From the NCBI GenBank assembly GCA_023382385.1, contig JAHDVH010000002.1:186001-250000 (forward strand): a stretch of DNA of 64,000 nt. The letters are read 5' to 3'. Positions within the stretch are counted from its first letter, which is position 1; each line of letters opens with the position of its first letter. A program made the position numbers and the translations under genes. Origin of the DNA: a bacterium (GTDB lineage Bacteria > Electryoneota > RPQS01). This document shows, piece after piece, positions 1-9,086 of this stretch. Under the pieces are notes generated by a model. It was not told where the DNA came from and did not search any database. It worked only from the letters and a program-made list of their open reading frames with translations.

Positions 1-2
1 AC

Positions 3-1829
3 TGGTTTACCGTCACGGCAGCGGGAGTGCAAGCCGAAGGCACGTTCTTCAGCGAAAACAATCTGAGCAATTCGTGGGATGCCGTGTGGGAATCCGCCGT
101 GGCCCGAACGGATAGCGGCTGGAGCTGTGAGTTGCGCATTCCGTTTCAGATTCTGCGGCACGGCGGACCGCGCAGCGACGGGTGGGGAGTCGGATTTGCT
201 CGCAAAATCTTTCGCAAGAATGAAGCGGGGTTTTGGCCGCCGGTAGATCCGGAAATCGGTTGGAAGGCTTCTAATATCGGCGTGCTGCACGGACTCGACA
301 AAATCGCGCCCTCCGCGCACGTCGAGATCCTGCCGCATGCGGTGGGCCGCTGGGATGCTCCAACAGGCGAACCTTGGCGAACGGAAAACGAATGGGAGAA
401 TCTCGGACTTACGGTCAAGTATGTCCCCTCGGCTGCGCTGAGTATTGACGCGGCCTATCAGCCCGACTTTGCGCAGGTGGACGTAGACGAGGCTGTGATA
501 AATCTGTCCGACTATCCGGTGTTTCTGGAAGAAAAGCGGCCGTTCTTTCTGGAGTCGAAAGAATACTTTGAGGAGACTCCTTACCGCTTCGTCTACACGC
601 GGCGCGTGACGGACCCCGACTACGGCGGGCGAGTGAATGTCCAGCACGGGCGATTTAAACTCAGCGCACTGGCGGCAAAGAACCGTCTTTCCTATGGGGA
701 TATGTTCGGCGAACGGCACGAGATTCTGCAGGACGCGGTGACCGGAAGGTCCTCTGTCGATTTTGCAAGGCGTCACCGGCTTGGAGTGACGTGGACGTAT
801 TTGAATCAAACCGGTTACAGTTCCGCTGCGGCAGGCGTGGATGCGCGGTTCAGATTCAGAGAGCGGGATAGGCTGTGGTTTTGGTTGGCAGGAGTCGAGC
901 GCTCTGGGGATCCCGATCAGCATTGGTGGCGCACGCACGAGGTGAAGGACGAACAGCCGGTGGAAGCACGAACGTCCTATCTACGAGATTGGGGACCGGT
1001 GCGCACAGATCTCGCGTTAGCCTATCGCGGCACAGACTTCGATATCAATGACTTGGGCTGGGGCGATGCGTCAAACACCATACGGCAGTCCTTCTGGTTG
1101 GGGGACAACTATTTTGTCAATAGCAGATATCTGCGTAACATCGGCTTCGATGTCAACGCGTTTCACGCAACGCTGACTGACCGCACGGCATCAGAAGGTT
1201 GGGCAAATTTCAACATTTTCGCCACGACCAGCTCCAATTGGAGCTTCGGCGGAGGTGGAGAGTGGGGCGATGTGTTCCGGCGACGCTACGTGGGACCTGC
1301 AGGCGGCGAGTTTCGCGATAATTTCGGCAGCTTCGATCTCGAGTATTACAAGCACTTTTACCACTGGGCGTGGCTGTGGAGTGACGAAACCAAGCCATAC
1401 CGCTACGGCACCGATGCGCGATACCGGAGCTTTCGCGACGGAGAGTTGGTCAATTTGGAGCCGGAAGCGTCTTGGCGACCACGTTCCAACATTGAACTCG
1501 CAGGCGGCATGTCATGGAACCGCGTTTGGCATGCGCGGGATTTTGACGACCAGACAACGGACTTCCGCAATTGGATACTCAGAGGTGTATGGTCACCAAG
1601 TCTGCACATGTCGTTTCGCGGAACTCTGCAATGGATCGAAGAAAGTTACTTTCCCTCTGAAGTCGGGCTGTTTTTCGCCAATCTCCTGATGGCTTACAAC
1701 TGGCATCCCGGCAGTTGGTTTTATTTGGTCTATGACGAATCCGCGCGCAGCATCGACCCGCTCGATAAGAGCATGCCCGGCGACCGCACGCTGCGTGCGA
1801 AGTTGACATATTTCTTCACGGTGCCTTAA
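3..1829 (+). CDS. DUF5916 / CBM9-like outer-membrane protein (5' partial)
   Basis: The reading frame is open to the left window edge, so the N-terminus, probably including the signal peptide and the start of the CBM9-like domain, is missing. The motif DYPVFLEEKRPFFLES near residue 170 is a hallmark of DUF5916 proteins, which join an N-terminal carbohydrate-binding family 9 fold to a C-terminal beta-barrel. The C-terminal 350 residues are rich in alternating aromatic and polar residues, as in an outer-membrane barrel, and end in an aromatic-rich strand (LTYFFTVP). An outer-membrane location is inferred; the exact function of the family is not known to me. An internal GTG at 27 is unlikely to be the true start because the upstream in-frame codons read as coherent protein. 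Confidence 0.8.
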   Translation, partial: WFTVTAAGVQAEGTFFSENNLSNSWDAVWESAVARTDSGWSCELRIPFQILRHGGPRSDGWGVGFARKIFRKNEAGFWPPVDPEIGWKASNIGVLHGLDKIAPSAHVEILPHAVGRWDAPTGEPWRTENEWENLGLTVKYVPSAALSIDAAYQPDFAQVDVDEAVINLSDYPVFLEEKRPFFLESKEYFEETPYRFVYTRRVTDPDYGGRVNVQHGRFKLSALAAKNRLSYGDMFGERHEILQDAVTGRSSVDFARRHRLGVTWTYLNQTGYSSAAAGVDARFRFRERDRLWFWLAGVERSGDPDQHWWRTHEVKDEQPVEARTSYLRDWGPVRTDLALAYRGTDFDINDLGWGDASNTIRQSFWLGDNYFVNSRYLRNIGFDVNAFHATLTDRTASEGWANFNIFATTSSNWSFGGGGEWGDVFRRRYVGPAGGEFRDNFGSFDLEYYKHFYHWAWLWSDETKPYRYGTDARYRSFRDGELVNLEPEASWRPRSNIELAGGMSWNRVWHARDFDDQTTDFRNWILRGVWSPSLHMSFRGTLQWIEESYFPSEVGLFFANLLMAYNWHPGSWFYLVYDESARSIDPLDKSMPGDRTLRAKLTYFFTVP

Positions 1830-1879
1830 CGCTTTTCGGACGATTGGCCCGCGCTCCGGCACGACTTTATCCCGCACAA

Positions 1880-3388
1880 ATGTCTGAACATAACGAAACA
1901 CAAGAACTCTCTGATCTCCTGAGACTGCGCCGCGAAAAGCTGGATACGCTCCGCAGTCACGGAGTCAACCCCTACCCGTATTCGTTCGCCAAGACTGTTC
2001 ACATTCCGGAACTCATCGAGAAGTTCGAGAGTATTCAGGAAAATGAAGAGCACGCAGGACCCGAATTCGCCATCGCCGGCCGGATCGTGTCCGTGCGCAT
2101 CATGGGCAAGGCTGCTTTCTGTCATGTGCGCGACGAATTCGGGATGATACAGGTCTACGTGCAGCGCGACCGCATCGGCGACGAAGCCTTCGCCCTGTTC
2201 AAGCTCTTTGACATTTCCGATTGGATCGGCGTGCGCGGCACGGCTTTCGTCACCAAGACGGGCGAAAAGTCGTTGCGCGCAATCGAAGTGGTGATGCTTT
2301 CAAAGAGTGTGCGTCCGCTGCCGGTCGTCAAGCAGCAGGGCGACGATGTGTTCGACGCGTTCACCGACAAGGAATCGCGCTATCGCCAGCGCTACATAGA
2401 CCTTGCGGTGAATCCCGAGAATCGCGAAATTTTCCGCACTCGCGCAAGAATCATCAGTGCCGTGCGCGAATTCCTCGATGCGCGCGGCTATCTGGAAGTC
2501 GAGACTCCCGCGCTGCAGCCACTCTATGGCGGCGCGTTGGCGCGGCCCTTCATCACCCACTACAACGCCCTCGACCGTACGTTCTATCTGCGCATCGCCG
2601 ATGAGCTATACCTGAAGCGGCTACTCGTCGGCGGTTTCGAGAAAGTCTATGAAATCTGCAAGGACTTCCGCAATGAGGGCATGGATCGATTCCACAATCC
2701 GGAATTCACGATGCTCGAGTTTTACGAGGCGTTCGCGGATTTCGAGATGATCATGAATCTCTCCGAGGAGCTCTTTCGCCACGTCGCGCGGCGCGCGCTC
2801 GGCACCACCGAAGTCACCTATCAGGGCAAGACTGTGGACTTCGGCAAGCCGTTTCGGCGGGTGAGATTTTTCGACTTGCTGAAGGAAGCGACGGGCAAGG
2901 ATCTGCTCGGGATTCCGCTTGCGGAATTGGGCGAGATTGCCAAAGCACACGACGTCGAAATCACGCGCGAAATGGGCGAGGGCAAAATTCTGGACGAGAT
3001 GATGAAGACGCTCGTGCGGCCCAAGCTGCTCGAACCGACATTCATCTATGACTATCCGCTCTCGCTGTCGCCGCTGGCCAAGAAGCATCGCAGCGACCCT
3101 CGTCTGGTCGAGCGTTTTCAACCTTTCGCACTGGGTTTTGAGTTGGGCAACGCCTTCTCTGAGTTGAACGACCCGATAGATCAGCGCGAGCGCTTCGAAG
3201 CTCAGCGCAAGCTCAAGGAAGCCGGCGACGAAGAGACTCAGCCGATTGACGAGGACTTTCTCGCGGCGCTCGAATACGGCATGCCCCCCACCGGCGGCAT
3301 GGGTATCGGCATTGATCGTCTGACGATGCTCTTGACCGATCAGGATTCGATCCGCGAAGTGATTTTGTTTCCGCACTTGAGAAGCTAA
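1880..3388 (+). CDS. lysS: Lysyl-tRNA synthetase, class II
   Basis: Charges tRNA-Lys with lysine. The 502-residue product has the usual LysRS length and layout: an OB-fold anticodon-binding domain (about residues 50-150) and a class II catalytic core. Motif 2 is visible as FRNEGMDRFHNPEFTMLEFYEA and motif 3 as GGMGIGIDRLTMLLTDQDSI, close to the C-terminus, which ends FPHLRS. I chose the ATG at 1880, giving MSEHNETQELSDLL, over an in-frame TTG at 1844 that adds a non-conserved leader. No Shine-Dalgarno sequence precedes this ATG. A weak TTGGCC-N17-TTATCC promoter ends only seven bases before it, so the message may be leaderless. Heads a + strand run with the permease, glycosyltransferase and Rrf2 genes. 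Confidence 0.95.
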   Translation: MSEHNETQELSDLLRLRREKLDTLRSHGVNPYPYSFAKTVHIPELIEKFESIQENEEHAGPEFAIAGRIVSVRIMGKAAFCHVRDEFGMIQVYVQRDRIGDEAFALFKLFDISDWIGVRGTAFVTKTGEKSLRAIEVVMLSKSVRPLPVVKQQGDDVFDAFTDKESRYRQRYIDLAVNPENREIFRTRARIISAVREFLDARGYLEVETPALQPLYGGALARPFITHYNALDRTFYLRIADELYLKRLLVGGFEKVYEICKDFRNEGMDRFHNPEFTMLEFYEAFADFEMIMNLSEELFRHVARRALGTTEVTYQGKTVDFGKPFRRVRFFDLLKEATGKDLLGIPLAELGEIAKAHDVEITREMGEGKILDEMMKTLVRPKLLEPTFIYDYPLSLSPLAKKHRSDPRLVERFQPFALGFELGNAFSELNDPIDQRERFEAQRKLKEAGDEETQPIDEDFLAALEYGMPPTGGMGIGIDRLTMLLTDQDSIREVILFPHLRS

Positions 3389-3390
3389 AG

Positions 3391-4608
3391 CTGTCCACTC
3401 CTCTTTTCATCGCCACACGCTACCTGAGAGCTCGCACGCACGGCGGGTTTATCTCCTTGATAACCTACCTGTCGGTGGGTGGAGTGACCATCGGCACCGC
3501 CGCGTTGATCATTGTGCTTTCGGTGATGAACGGTTTTGAAACGGAAGTGCGGGCGCGGATTCTCGGCGCGGATGCGCATTTGCGGCTGGAGACGTTCAAT
3601 CCAGAAGGATTGCCCGCGTGGGACGTGGCGCGCGACATCGTGCGCGAATCGCCTGACGTCACAGGAGTTGCGCCATACGTATTTGAAAAGGGGATGGTGC
3701 GCGCGGGGAAACGCTCTGAGGCGGCGGCGTTTCGCGGTGTGGATGAAGCTTCGTTGAGCGAAGTGTCCGATTTGCCGAAGCACATGCGCCGCGGTGAATT
3801 GATTCTTAAGCGTGACGGATTGCCCGGCATCGTGTTGGGTCGTTTCCTTGCCGAACGTCTGGGCGTAGCGCCGGGCGATACGGTGGCCGTTTTCTCGCCC
3901 GCCGGGGTCACCGGCCCGCTCTCAACCCCGCAGGTCAAGCAGTTCGTGCTCTCCGGCATCTTTCAGACGGGGCTGTTCGAATTCGACGACGTGCTGGCCT
4001 ATGTGGATCTCGAGACGGCGCAGAAGGTCTTTCTTCGCGGAGACAGAGTCGACGGTCTCGAAATCAAGATCAAGGACATCTTCGCGGCGGATCGTGTGCG
4101 CGAAGAGATTGAAGACAAGTTCAACGCGGAGTATTTCGTCCGCACGTGGCAGGAGTTGCGCTCCACCCTCTATTCATGGATGAAGATCGAGAAGTGGATG
4201 TGGACGATTATCCTGTCCATTATCATCATCGTGGCGGCGTTCAATATTCTGTCCACGCTGATCATGGTTTCCATGGAAAAGCGCAGGGACATCGGCATAC
4301 TGAAAGCGATGGGCGCGCGCGACCGCGACATCGCCGCCGTGTTTTCGTTGCAGGGACTGATCGTCGGAGTCAGCGGCGCGGTGCTCGGGACTCTGCTCGG
4401 ATTCCTCGTGTGTTTCGGACAGCTGCGATATAAATGGGTGTCCCTGCCTTCCGACATCTATTTTCTCGACGCGCTTCCCGTGCAGATGCAGCCGCTCGAC
4501 TTTGTGATTGTCATCGTGATTGCCATCACTCTCGCCTATCTGGGTTCGCTCTATCCGGCGCGCAAGGCTTCGCAGCTCTCGCCCGTGGAGGCAATTCGTG
4601 AAGGCTGA
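3391..4608 (+). CDS. LolC/LolE-type lipoprotein-releasing ABC permease
   Basis: Inner-membrane permease of the FtsX/MacB superfamily. It has one N-terminal membrane helix (GTAALIIVLSVMNGFE), a periplasmic domain of about 200 residues, and three C-terminal helices with the FtsX signature KRRDIGILKAMGA. The family extracts lipoproteins from the inner membrane for transfer to LolA. The conserved family N-terminus (FIATRYLRAR..GGFISLITYLSVGG) starts upstream of the first TTG (3457), and no ATG or GTG lies in frame before it. The best start is therefore CTG at 3391, two bases after the lysS stop and preceded by GAGAAG. No LolD ATPase is adjacent. It overlaps the next gene by 11 bases. Confidence 0.85.
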   Translation: MSTPLFIATRYLRARTHGGFISLITYLSVGGVTIGTAALIIVLSVMNGFETEVRARILGADAHLRLETFNPEGLPAWDVARDIVRESPDVTGVAPYVFEKGMVRAGKRSEAAAFRGVDEASLSEVSDLPKHMRRGELILKRDGLPGIVLGRFLAERLGVAPGDTVAVFSPAGVTGPLSTPQVKQFVLSGIFQTGLFEFDDVLAYVDLETAQKVFLRGDRVDGLEIKIKDIFAADRVREEIEDKFNAEYFVRTWQELRSTLYSWMKIEKWMWTIILSIIIIVAAFNILSTLIMVSMEKRRDIGILKAMGARDRDIAAVFSLQGLIVGVSGAVLGTLLGFLVCFGQLRYKWVSLPSDIYFLDALPVQMQPLDFVIVIVIAITLAYLGSLYPARKASQLSPVEAIREG

Positions 4609-6070
4609 GCTTGAACGGCAGGCCGTTCCCGGGTATGTGATCTTCGTGGTCGCCGCGGCGGCATTGTGTGTAAGAGTTCCCTATCTCGACTATAGTTTCT
4701 ACGGCGACGAGGGTTTCTCGATCCTGCGCGACAGCAGCAGGTTGATTACGGATACCGAGGACCGCTTTCGACCGCTGTTCTTTGCATTGCTGTATGTGTG
4801 GCGGCAAATCGGATTTGAGGGAGAACTTGGCCTGCGGCTGCTTCCTCTGTTCTTTGGGATTCTGCAGGTGCCGTTGGCGTTCCTCGTGGGACGTAAGCTG
4901 CGCGACGACCGATTGGGTGTGATTCTGGCTGTGCTGGTTGCCGCGTCGCCGATGCTGATTGAGTTCTCGCAGGAATTGCGAATGTATTCGATGGTCGCGG
5001 CGATCGCGCTGACCCAAGCCTACGTGCTGCTGCTCCTGCTCGAGCGCTTTACTTGGCTGCGCTGGGCGGCGTTTGTCCTGATCGCATTAGCCGGAGTCTA
5101 CACTCACCTGCTTTACTGGCTCTTTCTGGCGGGCACGGCAATCACGTTTCTGCGCGCGTACGGGCGAGTGCCGCTCTGGAAAGGCTGGGGCGCTTTGGCG
5201 GTAACGGTGCTCCTTTACTTGCCTAATCTGCCGAATCTGCTGCGGTTTCAGGAGCGCAGAGGCGGTGAGTATATCATGGATTTCGCAAGTTCGCTGCCGA
5301 AACTTATCGCGGCGTTCACTGTCGGCTTCAATTATTTCTTTCTGGGTGAACAGGGAGCGGGACGGGCGGTCGGCATCAGGGAATTGGTGATGAACCTGCC
5401 TTTAGCGATGATTGCCATCGTCGCAGGGGGCATCGTGTTGTGGAAGTTTGTGTGGCTGCACACGCGCAGCGAAGGTAAAGACGGGCTATGGCTGGGACAC
5501 GAGCTGTTTACCTTCCCCGTTCTGCTGGCCACGCTGGCCAGTGCAATCACAGGACAGTATTTCCTGCAGCCGAAGTATTTGATCTTCTCGACACCGTTCG
5601 CGCTGTTGTTCATCGCGTTGGCCTACGACGACCTGCGCAACCTTCGTGCGCGGCAGGTGTTGACTGCGCTGGGCGGATTGATCGTGGTGATCGCGCTGGT
5701 GCATTACTGGCAGCCCGCAAACTACGGACGCAAGGAGAATTGGCGCACGGCGGCGGAGATTCTCTCAACATCGGTCGGCGATTCAACCGCGCTGGTGCTT
5801 CTGCCTGGTCACTACAGATTGTTGAACTACTACGCGCCGGGTATCCAGCAGCACTGGACCCAGCTTGACATACGGAACGATGAAGCTGAAACCGCCCGGA
5901 AGCTCTCGGAGCTTGCTGCGACGAAGCAATATATCTATTATTTGCGGCACGATGTTGTGCAGAATCTTCAGGACCCACAGGACAAAATTATACAGTATCT
6001 TGACCGTTCCGGCAAACAGCGGACGGCCACGCAACTGAATCCACGATTCAAACTTTATCGCTGGGGTTAG
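4598..6070 (+). CDS. Membrane glycosyltransferase, GT39/ArnT-like (GT-C fold)
   Basis: A 490-residue polytopic membrane protein. Near the N-terminus the first large loop carries the acidic motif YGDEGFSILRDS, typical of GT-C fold transferases that use polyprenyl-phosphate sugars (PMT/ArnT family). About ten hydrophobic helices follow, then a soluble C-terminal domain of about 100 residues. The likely role is glycosylation of a lipid or protein at the outer face of the inner membrane; the substrate cannot be read from sequence. The GTG start at 4598 overlaps the permease gene and has GGAGG at a good distance. Longer in-frame versions run antiparallel to no conserved sequence and are rejected. 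Confidence 0.75.
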   Translation: MKAELERQAVPGYVIFVVAAAALCVRVPYLDYSFYGDEGFSILRDSSRLITDTEDRFRPLFFALLYVWRQIGFEGELGLRLLPLFFGILQVPLAFLVGRKLRDDRLGVILAVLVAASPMLIEFSQELRMYSMVAAIALTQAYVLLLLLERFTWLRWAAFVLIALAGVYTHLLYWLFLAGTAITFLRAYGRVPLWKGWGALAVTVLLYLPNLPNLLRFQERRGGEYIMDFASSLPKLIAAFTVGFNYFFLGEQGAGRAVGIRELVMNLPLAMIAIVAGGIVLWKFVWLHTRSEGKDGLWLGHELFTFPVLLATLASAITGQYFLQPKYLIFSTPFALLFIALAYDDLRNLRARQVLTALGGLIVVIALVHYWQPANYGRKENWRTAAEILSTSVGDSTALVLLPGHYRLLNYYAPGIQQHWTQLDIRNDEAETARKLSELAATKQYIYYLRHDVVQNLQDPQDKIIQYLDRSGKQRTATQLNPRFKLYRWG

Positions 6071-6550
6071 ATGTTACTTTCACGTCCCACTACCTACGCC
6101 ATTCGTGCGGTGCTCTGCCTTGCCAGACACAATTCCGATCAGCCGTTGCTCGCGCCATCGATCGCCCAGGCGGAGCAACTGCCCTCATCCTTTCTCTCGA
6201 AGCTGCTGCGTTCGCTCTCCGAGGCGGGCATCCTTCAGTCGTCGCGCGGACCGGGCGGCGGCTTCAAGCTGGCGAAGCCGCTCGATCAAATCAGATTGCG
6301 GGATATTTCCGTGCTGTTTGACGGCGTGTCGCTGGCGAACGAGTGTCTGCTCGGTTATGGCAAGTGTGAAGATACGACACCTTGCCCCGTGCACAAACTC
6401 TGGGGACCGCGCAAACAGCAGGTCGAGGACTTTCTGAATACCACGACGATCGCGGACCTATTGGCGCTCGATACGCGCAGACTGGCTCCGATTCTGGAAG
6501 AACCCAAACGCGGCAGGCGACGCATCAAACCGCGACCCGGCGAAGCGTAG
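6071..6550 (+). CDS. Rrf2-family transcriptional regulator with Cys triad
   Basis: A 159-residue winged-helix protein of the Rrf2/IscR/NsrR family. The N-terminus LSRPTTYAIRAVLCLARH and the wing SSRGPGGGFKLA are typical. The effector segment ECLLGYGKCEDTTPCPVHKLW has three cysteines spaced C-x6-C-x5-C. This matches the pattern used by IscR and NsrR to bind an Fe-S cluster, so it probably senses iron-sulfur status, redox or NO. The ATG directly follows the glycosyltransferase stop, so it is translated from the same message. Its targets are not evident; no obvious operator was seen next to it. It may be relevant that nitrite reductase genes are encoded 22 kb away. Confidence 0.9.
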   Translation: MLLSRPTTYAIRAVLCLARHNSDQPLLAPSIAQAEQLPSSFLSKLLRSLSEAGILQSSRGPGGGFKLAKPLDQIRLRDISVLFDGVSLANECLLGYGKCEDTTPCPVHKLWGPRKQQVEDFLNTTTIADLLALDTRRLAPILEEPKRGRRRIKPRPGEA

Positions 6551-6587
6551 AGCTTCACAGAAGTTCGTTGGGGTTGAGATGGATACT

Positions 6588-6622
6588 AAGCAGGCCGCGC
6601 ATACGCACGGCCCGCTTCTTTT
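6588..6622 (+). terminator. Rho-independent terminator after the lysS-rrf2 run
   Basis: A hairpin with arms AAGC-A-GGCCG and CGGCC-C-GCTT around a 10-base loop, followed by CTTTT. It closes the + strand transcript ending with the Rrf2 gene. It lies just 17 bases before the convergent minus-strand SLBB gene end. Confidence 0.75.
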
Positions 6623-6639
6623 AGCTGTGTGGCAGTCGC

Positions 6640-7176
6640 CTATCTGCCGTCGGCAATGAAGAAGAGGTAGTATACATTGGCAACGATAGCGAGCTGTCCG
6701 GCCACCGAGGCGATATCGGCGACAAGCTGCCAGCCGGAGCCGTGAACGACGATCGTGTCTTCGGGTTTGAGGTCAGGTATCAACCGCTTTTCACCGGTCT
6801 TGGTATACTTGCGCACGTTAACTGTGATAACTTCTTGGGATCCGGTATCCTCGCTGCGCACAACCTTGACGTCCGAGAGTCGCGAGCGCGGGCTTGGTCC
6901 GCCGGCCAGCGACATCAGCGAAATCAAATCGGTCTTAGCGGGCACGTAATACTGCCCGGGCCGTCCGACCCGTCCCCAGATATTGACACGGATCAGCAAT
7001 TCGTTCGACTCGTTCAGATAGTACTTGCTGCCTTCACCCACGCGCCGCACCTGCGGGATCTTGTAGGGAACGGCCCCAACCTCAACACTCGACTGCGCGA
7101 GCAGAGGGGCAGTCACACAGACGAGCAGCAGCGCGGAAATAACAGCGCGCACGTAGAAATTGTTAACCAGCCTCAT
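6640..7176 (-). CDS. Secreted SLBB-domain protein (polysaccharide-export-like)
   Basis: A 178-residue protein with a clear signal peptide (VISALLLVCVTAPLLAQ). The single SLBB-type segment reads VNIWGRVGRPGQYYVPAKTDLISLMSLAGGP, as in Wza-type polysaccharide-export and periplasmic scaffold proteins. It lacks the N-terminal Poly_export domain, so it is not a complete Wza. A hydrophobic C-terminal segment (ASVAGQLAIVANVYYLFFIAD) may anchor it. The start at 7176 has GGAGG five bases upstream. As last gene of the porU-porV-lipoprotein operon it may serve outer-membrane secretion or surface glycan attachment; this is inference from context. Confidence 0.8.
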   Translation of the reverse strand: MRLVNNFYVRAVISALLLVCVTAPLLAQSSVEVGAVPYKIPQVRRVGEGSKYYLNESNELLIRVNIWGRVGRPGQYYVPAKTDLISLMSLAGGPSPRSRLSDVKVVRSEDTGSQEVITVNVRKYTKTGEKRLIPDLKPEDTIVVHGSGWQLVADIASVAGQLAIVANVYYLFFIADGR

Positions 7177-7192
7177 TGGGCCTCCAGTTTCC

Positions 7193-8020
7193 TCACTCCT
7201 GATAGACAAAAGTCGTATAGACAGATGAACCAGCCAGCGCGACATCGTGCGTGTCGGAAGCGGCGAGGCTCACGGCGTTCAGTTGCCAAACATACGTGCA
7301 GTCATTCACCATTGGACCCGTAGCACCGCCCGAGCCAAGCCCGACGGAGTTCTGCTGGCCGTAGAGAATCACCTGATGGTCCCAGACGAGCGAATCCCGA
7401 CCATACCACTGCGAATAGACACGCAGCTTGTAATAGGACAGGAACGTGCTCACACCTCCGATGGGATAACTCCAGCTTAGCCGGTAGTCATCCGCCGCGA
7501 ATCGTGAAACCGTCAGATTGTACGGGTTCCACATTAACCGGTAATAAACGGAGTCGCTCCAGCCACTTCGATTGCCGGCTGTGTCGTAGGCCAGCACCTG
7601 CCACCAATATCCGCGCATCGTTCCCTGATCATTTGGCGCAAGCGCGTTCGACGGATTGCCGAACTGATCAAACCCGCGATCAACCCACGACAGAATTTCC
7701 GTGTCCGGAATCTCCACGCCCACTGCAACGTCCGCAACGGTGATGGCATCGTTCGAACCTGTGTGTTCATGCCAGCGCCGGACCCGATAACCGACCACAT
7801 CCGGCTCCGTATTGCGGTACCATTCGAGCCTCACCCAGTAATTGCTTTCACTCGGAGTCGGCTCTGCGCGGATGCCTGACTGCGGATAGCTGGCGTCATC
7901 CGAACGCGGCACCAGCACCGGGTTCTGCGGTGGAATGTTATCAGTGCTCTCTGTGTCATCGCCGCAGCCAACGAACACGGCAAAAACACATACGAGAATT
8001 GACAATGTCAGGACTTTCAT
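7193..8020 (-). CDS. Lipoprotein with fibronectin-III-like region
   Basis: A 275-residue lipoprotein. The N-terminus is a type II signal with lipobox FVGC, followed by an acidic Ser/Thr stretch. The body resembles fibronectin type III modules (YWVRLEWYRNTEPDVVGYRVRRW at about 50-75, then WWQVLAYDTAGNRSGWSD). It sits between porV and the SLBB gene with short gaps on both sides (7 and 16 bases), so co-expression with the T9SS genes is very likely. A role as an accessory surface lipoprotein of that system is an inference. The ATG at 8020 was preferred to an in-frame TTG at 8026. Confidence 0.75.
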   Translation of the reverse strand: MKVLTLSILVCVFAVFVGCGDDTESTDNIPPQNPVLVPRSDDASYPQSGIRAEPTPSESNYWVRLEWYRNTEPDVVGYRVRRWHEHTGSNDAITVADVAVGVEIPDTEILSWVDRGFDQFGNPSNALAPNDQGTMRGYWWQVLAYDTAGNRSGWSDSVYYRLMWNPYNLTVSRFAADDYRLSWSYPIGGVSTFLSYYKLRVYSQWYGRDSLVWDHQVILYGQQNSVGLGSGGATGPMVNDCTYVWQLNAVSLAASDTHDVALAGSSVYTTFVYQE

Positions 8021-8027
8021 AGGCAAC

Positions 8028-9086
8028 TCACTTCAGCTTGATGGATAAGCTGACTCGGTGCGTGGTGCCCAGGTCGCGCGCATAGTAGGCGTAATCGGCG
8101 GTCACGCGCCACAGAGCGATTCCCGCACCGGCGGACCATTCGTCGTGCCACAGTCCACCGCGCAGAAACAGCACATTTTCGAACGCATACTCGATTCCCG
8201 TGTGACGGCGGCGCTCGTAGCGCTTTTCCGTTTCATAAGCCAGCGTCAGGCGGCTGTTGCGGCCCGGCATTTTCTGTTCGAGCGAAATTGAGCTGTAGAT
8301 ATTTCGCGGCACAGCATCCTTCACTCCTTCACCCCAATCCACTTCTGTCCGCGTCGCGTCCTTGACAACGATACCGTAACTAAGCCGTGCCTTCCACGCT
8401 TCGTAAACGATCTCATCCATCGGGAAACGCACCTGCGCGCCAGCGTCCACGCCGATTCCCGTGCCGGAAGCCGTACCCAGTTTTTGATTGATGAGCTTGA
8501 GATTGACGCCGATCGGCACTTCGACGGGCATGGTGAAGTACGACCAGCCCCAGTCAATATTAAACTGATTGTATTTGGCGAACGTAAAGAAAAGAGCGGA
8601 TTCGCTGTCCGAAAACAGTCCGCGCGGCGCGGCACCCGTTGCCAGCAGATACTCCTGCACCGAGTTGACGTAAATCGTATCGCCGTTCACAATGACGTAA
8701 CGCAAGGACGGCGGGCGCGAGAGAATGTCGGCCACAACTTGATCGTAATTGGGATGCTGTTCAATATCCGGCACGCCCAACCGCACATAATTCACGGCAA
8801 AGACCGAACCCGTCACGGGCAGCGTGATGCCTGTGGACGAGAAGTTCGCCAATCCATCCCACAAATCCGCGTACATTCCGGTAGCCTGAATGCCGGAAAC
8901 AAAGCCCATTCCCGCGGGGTTCCAATAAAAGCTCGACCCGTCGTAGGTATGCGAGGCCATCGCTCCGCCCATGGCAATTCCGCGCGCGCCTACACCCAGT
9001 TCGAGAAACTCTCCGGCGTATTTCGCGGCAATTGCAGGAAGCGATAGAAGCAGCAATAGTGTGATGCTGACAAAGAATCGTTTCAT
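8028..9086 (-). CDS. porV: PorV/PorQ-family outer-membrane beta-barrel protein
   Basis: A 352-residue outer-membrane protein with a signal peptide and the family signature GVGARGIAMGGAMASHTYDGSSFYWNPAGM. This is shared by PorV (LptO), PorQ and FadL-like barrels, in which periplasmic-facing residues are followed by about 14 strands. It ends in an amphipathic strand (HRVSLSIKLK). In Porphyromonas gingivalis porV lies directly after porU and the two proteins form the outer-membrane attachment complex; the order here is the same. ATG at 9086 overlaps the porU stop as ATGA, showing translational coupling. Assignment as PorV and not another paralogue rests mainly on this linkage. Confidence 0.8.
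   Translation of the reverse strand: MKRFFVSITLLLLLSLPAIAAKYAGEFLELGVGARGIAMGGAMASHTYDGSSFYWNPAGMGFVSGIQATGMYADLWDGLANFSSTGITLPVTGSVFAVNYVRLGVPDIEQHPNYDQVVADILSRPPSLRYVIVNGDTIYVNSVQEYLLATGAAPRGLFSDSESALFFTFAKYNQFNIDWGWSYFTMPVEVPIGVNLKLINQKLGTASGTGIGVDAGAQVRFPMDEIVYEAWKARLSYGIVVKDATRTEVDWGEGVKDAVPRNIYSSISLEQKMPGRNSRLTLAYETEKRYERRRHTGIEYAFENVLFLRGGLWHDEWSAGAGIALWRVTADYAYYARDLGTTHRVSLSIKLK

Noticed and set aside
2621-3376. 251-residue minus-strand ORF inside lysS
   Set aside because: It is the antisense of the conserved class II synthetase core; composition reflects the complementary frame.
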